Positions 61,774 to 64,000 of a stretch of 64,000 bases of DNA are shown piece after piece. The stretch lies in contig NZ_QNRT01000002.1 in the NCBI RefSeq assembly GCF_003315245.1, forward strand, positions 363,245 through 427,244, in the 5' to 3' direction. The DNA is from Arenicella xantha. Its GTDB lineage: Bacteria > Pseudomonadota > Gammaproteobacteria > Arenicellales > Arenicellaceae. The notes below the pieces were generated by a model. It searched no databases. It was not told the DNA's origin and saw nothing but the letters and a program-made list of their open reading frames with translations. Numbering within the stretch: the first letter of the stretch is position 1; each line of letters opens with the position of its first letter. The translations under genes were made by a program, and so were the position numbers.

Positions 61774-63477
61774 TTACTTTGCTGGACGCAAGCGCATTTC
61801 GTGATGGTTTTTACCGGCCTCGATCATCGGATATACGTTTTCTTCGCGATCCGTTATAAAGTCCATAAACACCAAGCGATCCTTCAAAGCAAAAGCCTCG
61901 CGGAGCGCGCCTTCGACATCTGAAGGCTTGGTGATTTGCATACCGACATGACCATACGCTTCGGCGAGCGCCACAAAATCCGGCAACGAGTCCATATAGG
62001 AATTGGAATAACGCTTCTCGTAGTTAAATTCCTGCCACTGTCGCACCATGCCAAGATATCGATTATTCAAATTAATAACTTTTACTGGCAAACCGTACTG
62101 CTTACACGTACCCAGTTCTTGGATACACATTTGGATACTACCTTCGCCAGTCACACAAGCCACGTCAGAATCAGGAAAAGCTAACTTCACGCCCATGGCG
62201 GCAGGCAAGCCAAACCCCATAGTGCCTAAGCCACCTGAATTGATCCACTTGTGGGTATCGGAGAATCCGTAAAATTGAGCGGCAAACATCTGGTGCTGTC
62301 CGACGTCAGAGGTCACGTAGGCGTCACCTCCAGTAACTTCATGTAATTTCTGCACCACATACTGAGGCTTGATTACCGTATCGCTGTGCTCATACCAAAG
62401 ACTATCGAGTCCTTGCCATTCAGCGATTTGCTTCCACCAATCCTTAGTCAACTCAGGATTAATATCTTTAACTCGCCGAGCGATTTCACGATTAAACTGC
62501 GTCAGCACTTGCTTTACATCGCCAATAATAGCGATATCAGCTTTGATGTTTTTATCAATCACTGATGGGTCGATGTCCACATGCAGTATTTTCGCACCAG
62601 GCGCGAAGTCATCCAGCGCACCGGTAATTCGATCGTCGAAGCGCGCGCCCAATGCCACAATAAGGTCGGCATCATGCATCGCCATATTCGCTTCATAGGT
62701 CCCGTGCATTCCTAACATGCCAATAAAAAGAGGATCATTGTGCGGGTAAGCACCTAGCCCCATCAGCGTATTAGTACACGGAAACCCAAGTGTCTGCACG
62801 AAATCGCGCAACTCTTCTTGAGCTTTTGCCAGAACCACGCCGCCACCGGTGTATACCACTGGTTTTTTGGCATTCAGAATGGCTTCAACAGCCCCAACAA
62901 TCTCAGCGGGTCGTGCCGCTTTCACGTCGGGGTACGAACGCATCGCAATGTCCTTTGGATAAATAAACTCGGTCAATTGAGCGGTAATATCCTTTGGAAT
63001 ATCGACCAATACCGGCCCAGGACGCCCAGAGGTAGCAATATGGAATGCCTTCTTAATCGTCGCGGCGATATCCTCAACATTCTGAATCAAGAAATTATGT
63101 TTGACGCAGGGCCGACTAATACCGACCGCGTCTATCTCTTGAAATGCATCAAAACCGATCAATGGAGCCATAACTTGGCCCGATAGAACCACCATTGGAA
63201 TCGAATCCATATAAGCCGTGGCGATGCCAGTGATAGCATTGGTAATGCCCGGCCCGGATGTAACCATCACGACCCCCGGCTTGCCAGTGGCTCGTGCAAA
63301 CCCGTCGGCAGCATGAGTCGCTCCCTGTTCGTGGCGCACCAAAATATGTTGCACATCGTCTTGACGATGAAATGCATCATATATATGTAGTGCGGCCCCT
63401 CCCGGGTATCCGAATACGTACTCTACACCTTCTTCTTTAAGGCTCTGTACAACAATATCTGCGCCGGTTAACTGCAC
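61774..63477 (-). CDS. ilvI: Acetolactate synthase large (catalytic) subunit
   Basis: This ThDP enzyme condenses pyruvate with pyruvate or 2-oxobutyrate. The 567-residue protein has VFGYPGGAALHIYDAFHR (near 21-38), the catalytic Glu in VRHEQGATHAADG, the FAD-binding middle domain, and the ThDP motif VTGEGSIQM-(26)-NNRYLGM near 430-470. Translation starts with GTG at 63477, with GGAG 8 bases before it. A short frame coding Leu-Val-Ile-Ile in its middle lies in the leader. The gene is also called ilvB in other species. Confidence 0.97.
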   Translation of the reverse strand: MQLTGADIVVQSLKEEGVEYVFGYPGGAALHIYDAFHRQDDVQHILVRHEQGATHAADGFARATGKPGVVMVTSGPGITNAITGIATAYMDSIPMVVLSGQVMAPLIGFDAFQEIDAVGISRPCVKHNFLIQNVEDIAATIKKAFHIATSGRPGPVLVDIPKDITAQLTEFIYPKDIAMRSYPDVKAARPAEIVGAVEAILNAKKPVVYTGGGVVLAKAQEELRDFVQTLGFPCTNTLMGLGAYPHNDPLFIGMLGMHGTYEANMAMHDADLIVALGARFDDRITGALDDFAPGAKILHVDIDPSVIDKNIKADIAIIGDVKQVLTQFNREIARRVKDINPELTKDWWKQIAEWQGLDSLWYEHSDTVIKPQYVVQKLHEVTGGDAYVTSDVGQHQMFAAQFYGFSDTHKWINSGGLGTMGFGLPAAMGVKLAFPDSDVACVTGEGSIQMCIQELGTCKQYGLPVKVINLNNRYLGMVRQWQEFNYEKRYSNSYMDSLPDFVALAEAYGHVGMQITKPSDVEGALREAFALKDRLVFMDFITDREENVYPMIEAGKNHHEMRLRPAK

Positions 63478-63492
63478 CGTAGTCTCCGTCTG

Positions 63493-63564
63493 TCACATCA
63501 GGTATTTTTGGGTACCACGCGCTGAAGCTGCGCAAATAATAACCAAAGAAAAAAAGGCCCGCAT
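63493..63564 (-). CDS. Possible ilv leader peptide (23 residues)
   Basis: Between the ilvI promoter and ilvI, a short frame begins with ATG at 63564 and ends with TGA at 63493, 15 bases before the ilvI GTG. It reads MRAFFSLVIICAASARG and six further residues. The run TTG GTT ATT ATT codes Leu-Val-Ile-Ile, the three branched-chain amino acids made by this operon, as in attenuator leader peptides of ilv genes. No strong Shine-Dalgarno precedes the ATG. Its start codon lies in the loop of a small hairpin followed by seven T. This is an inference from position and codon content. Confidence 0.35.
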   Translation of the reverse strand: MRAFFSLVIICAASARGTQKYLM

Positions 63565-63571
63565 GCTGGGC
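63549..63571 (-). terminator. Small hairpin plus T run in the ilvI leader
   Basis: On the minus strand GCCC(A)G, loop CATG, and CGGGC form a short stem (63571-63557), followed after one C by seven T (63555-63549). It lies about 10-30 bases after the predicted transcription start. It could be an attenuator or a weak terminator; the short stem makes its strength doubtful. Confidence 0.4.
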
Positions 63572-63588
63572 ACTTAGTCGAGCGAGAA

Positions 63589-63616
63589 ATTATAAACGCA
63601 AGGTGATTAAACGCAA
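63589..63616 (-). promoter_or_regulatory. Sigma-70 promoter of ilvI-ilvH-ilvC
   Basis: On the minus strand TTGCGT (63616-63611) and a perfect TATAAT (63594-63589) are 16 bases apart, pointing at ilvI. A start near 63582 would give a leader of about 105 bases. The remaining part of the 307-base gap up to lpxH (63617-63784) shows only AT-rich sequence. Confidence 0.7.
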
Positions 63617-63784
63617 CGCTCAATTCCGTTTTTTTCTAGTGTTTTCGCGGCCTTGCAAAGCGTAAATGGCGTGTTTTATGACATTTTGTAATTTTGTTGA
63701 TATAAAACATTCATCACACTGATGCTAACAACGCCCCACAATCAGTGTTTGCCCTCTACTAACCAGCTCGCATACAATAGCGTG

Positions 63785-64000
63785 ATGCACACTCTATTCC
63801 TATCTGACCTCCATCTCACGCCAGAAAGACCAGCTGTCACAGCTGCTTTTTTGCACTTTTTGGAGCACCAAGCCCCGCACGCCGACAAAATTTACTTGTT
63901 GGGCGACTTATTTGAGTTCTGGATTGGCGATGATGCTGCCAGCATGCTTGGCGCCGAACCAATTCTGCGAGCTATGCACGAGGCAAGCCAGCGCACTGAA
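63785..64000 (+). CDS. lpxH: UDP-2,3-diacylglucosamine hydrolase LpxH, N-terminal part (runs off the window)
   Basis: LpxH hydrolyses UDP-2,3-diacylglucosamine to lipid X, the co-substrate of LpxB. The ATG at 63785 opens 72 codons up to the window edge. The calcineurin-like metal motifs are present: FLSDLHL with Asp8 and His10, and [13 protein letters not shown] with Asp41. The rest of the gene, including the NH and later His motifs, is outside. It diverges from the ilvI operon. Confidence 0.94.
   Translation, partial: MHTLFLSDLHLTPERPAVTAAFLHFLEHQAPHADKIYLLGDLFEFWIGDDAASMLGAEPILRAMHEASQRTE

Overview
The window looks like a stretch of chromosome from a free-living, Gram-negative gammaproteobacterium, probably marine. 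It encodes an almost unbroken series of core genes in orders familiar from Pseudomonas and its relatives: mreBCD-mrdAB-mltB-dacA-ybeD-lipB, gatCAB, pyrG-kdsA-eno, rpsB-tsf-pyrH-frr-uppS-cdsA-dxr-rseP-bamA-ompH-fabZ-lpxA-lpxB-rnhB-dnaE, map-glnD-dapD-dapE, dapA-bamC-purC-purL and ilvI-ilvH-ilvC-pssA. Outer-membrane assembly (BamA, BamC, RseP, OmpH), lipid A genes and moderate base composition support this. The genus cannot be fixed from the sequence alone. I see no prophage, insertion sequence, CRISPR array, toxin-antitoxin or defence system.

Layout. Bases 1-8517 (minus strand) hold a cell-shape and peptidoglycan operon (mreB, mreC, mreD, mrdA, rodA, mltB, dacA) followed by ybeD and the start of lipB. 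Divergent from mreB, 8736-12853 (plus) holds gatC-gatA-gatB and a thioesterase gene. A tRNA-Arg(UCG) gene with a decayed partial copy beside it lies at 13117-13292, followed by hrpA (13587-17468, plus). hrpA converges on eno-kdsA-pyrG (minus) across a bidirectional terminator. tilS and dnaE follow, then a long minus-strand block (27057-41151) for lipid A, outer-membrane assembly, isoprenoid and phospholipid synthesis, ribosome recycling and ribosomal protein S2.

From 41512 a small neutral-lipid cassette (wax ester/diacylglycerol acyltransferase and two alpha/beta hydrolases) separates rpsB from map-glnD-dapD-dapE. A small exported protein of unknown function and an exported hydrolase follow. 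The minus strand from 52090 to 63477 holds purL, purC, bamC, dapA, pssA, psd, ilvC, ilvH and ilvI. The window ends inside lpxH (plus).

The genes work together in envelope growth: lysine/diaminopimelate synthesis (dapA, dapD, dapE), undecaprenyl phosphate and isoprenoids (uppS, dxr), wall polymerisation and trimming (mrdA, rodA, mltB, dacA), phospholipids (cdsA, pssA, psd), lipid A and Kdo (fabZ, lpxA, lpxB, lpxH, kdsA) and outer-membrane assembly.

Nothing here is an obvious new system. The points most worth a second look are departures from a conserved background: a LysM module inside the MltB catalytic domain, a helix-hairpin-helix extension on ribosomal protein S2, the absence of lpxD and accA from their usual slots, a one-domain BamC, a lysine-rich tail on the acyltransferase, a possible Leu-Val-Ile-Ile leader peptide before ilvI, and a tRNA-Arg remnant.
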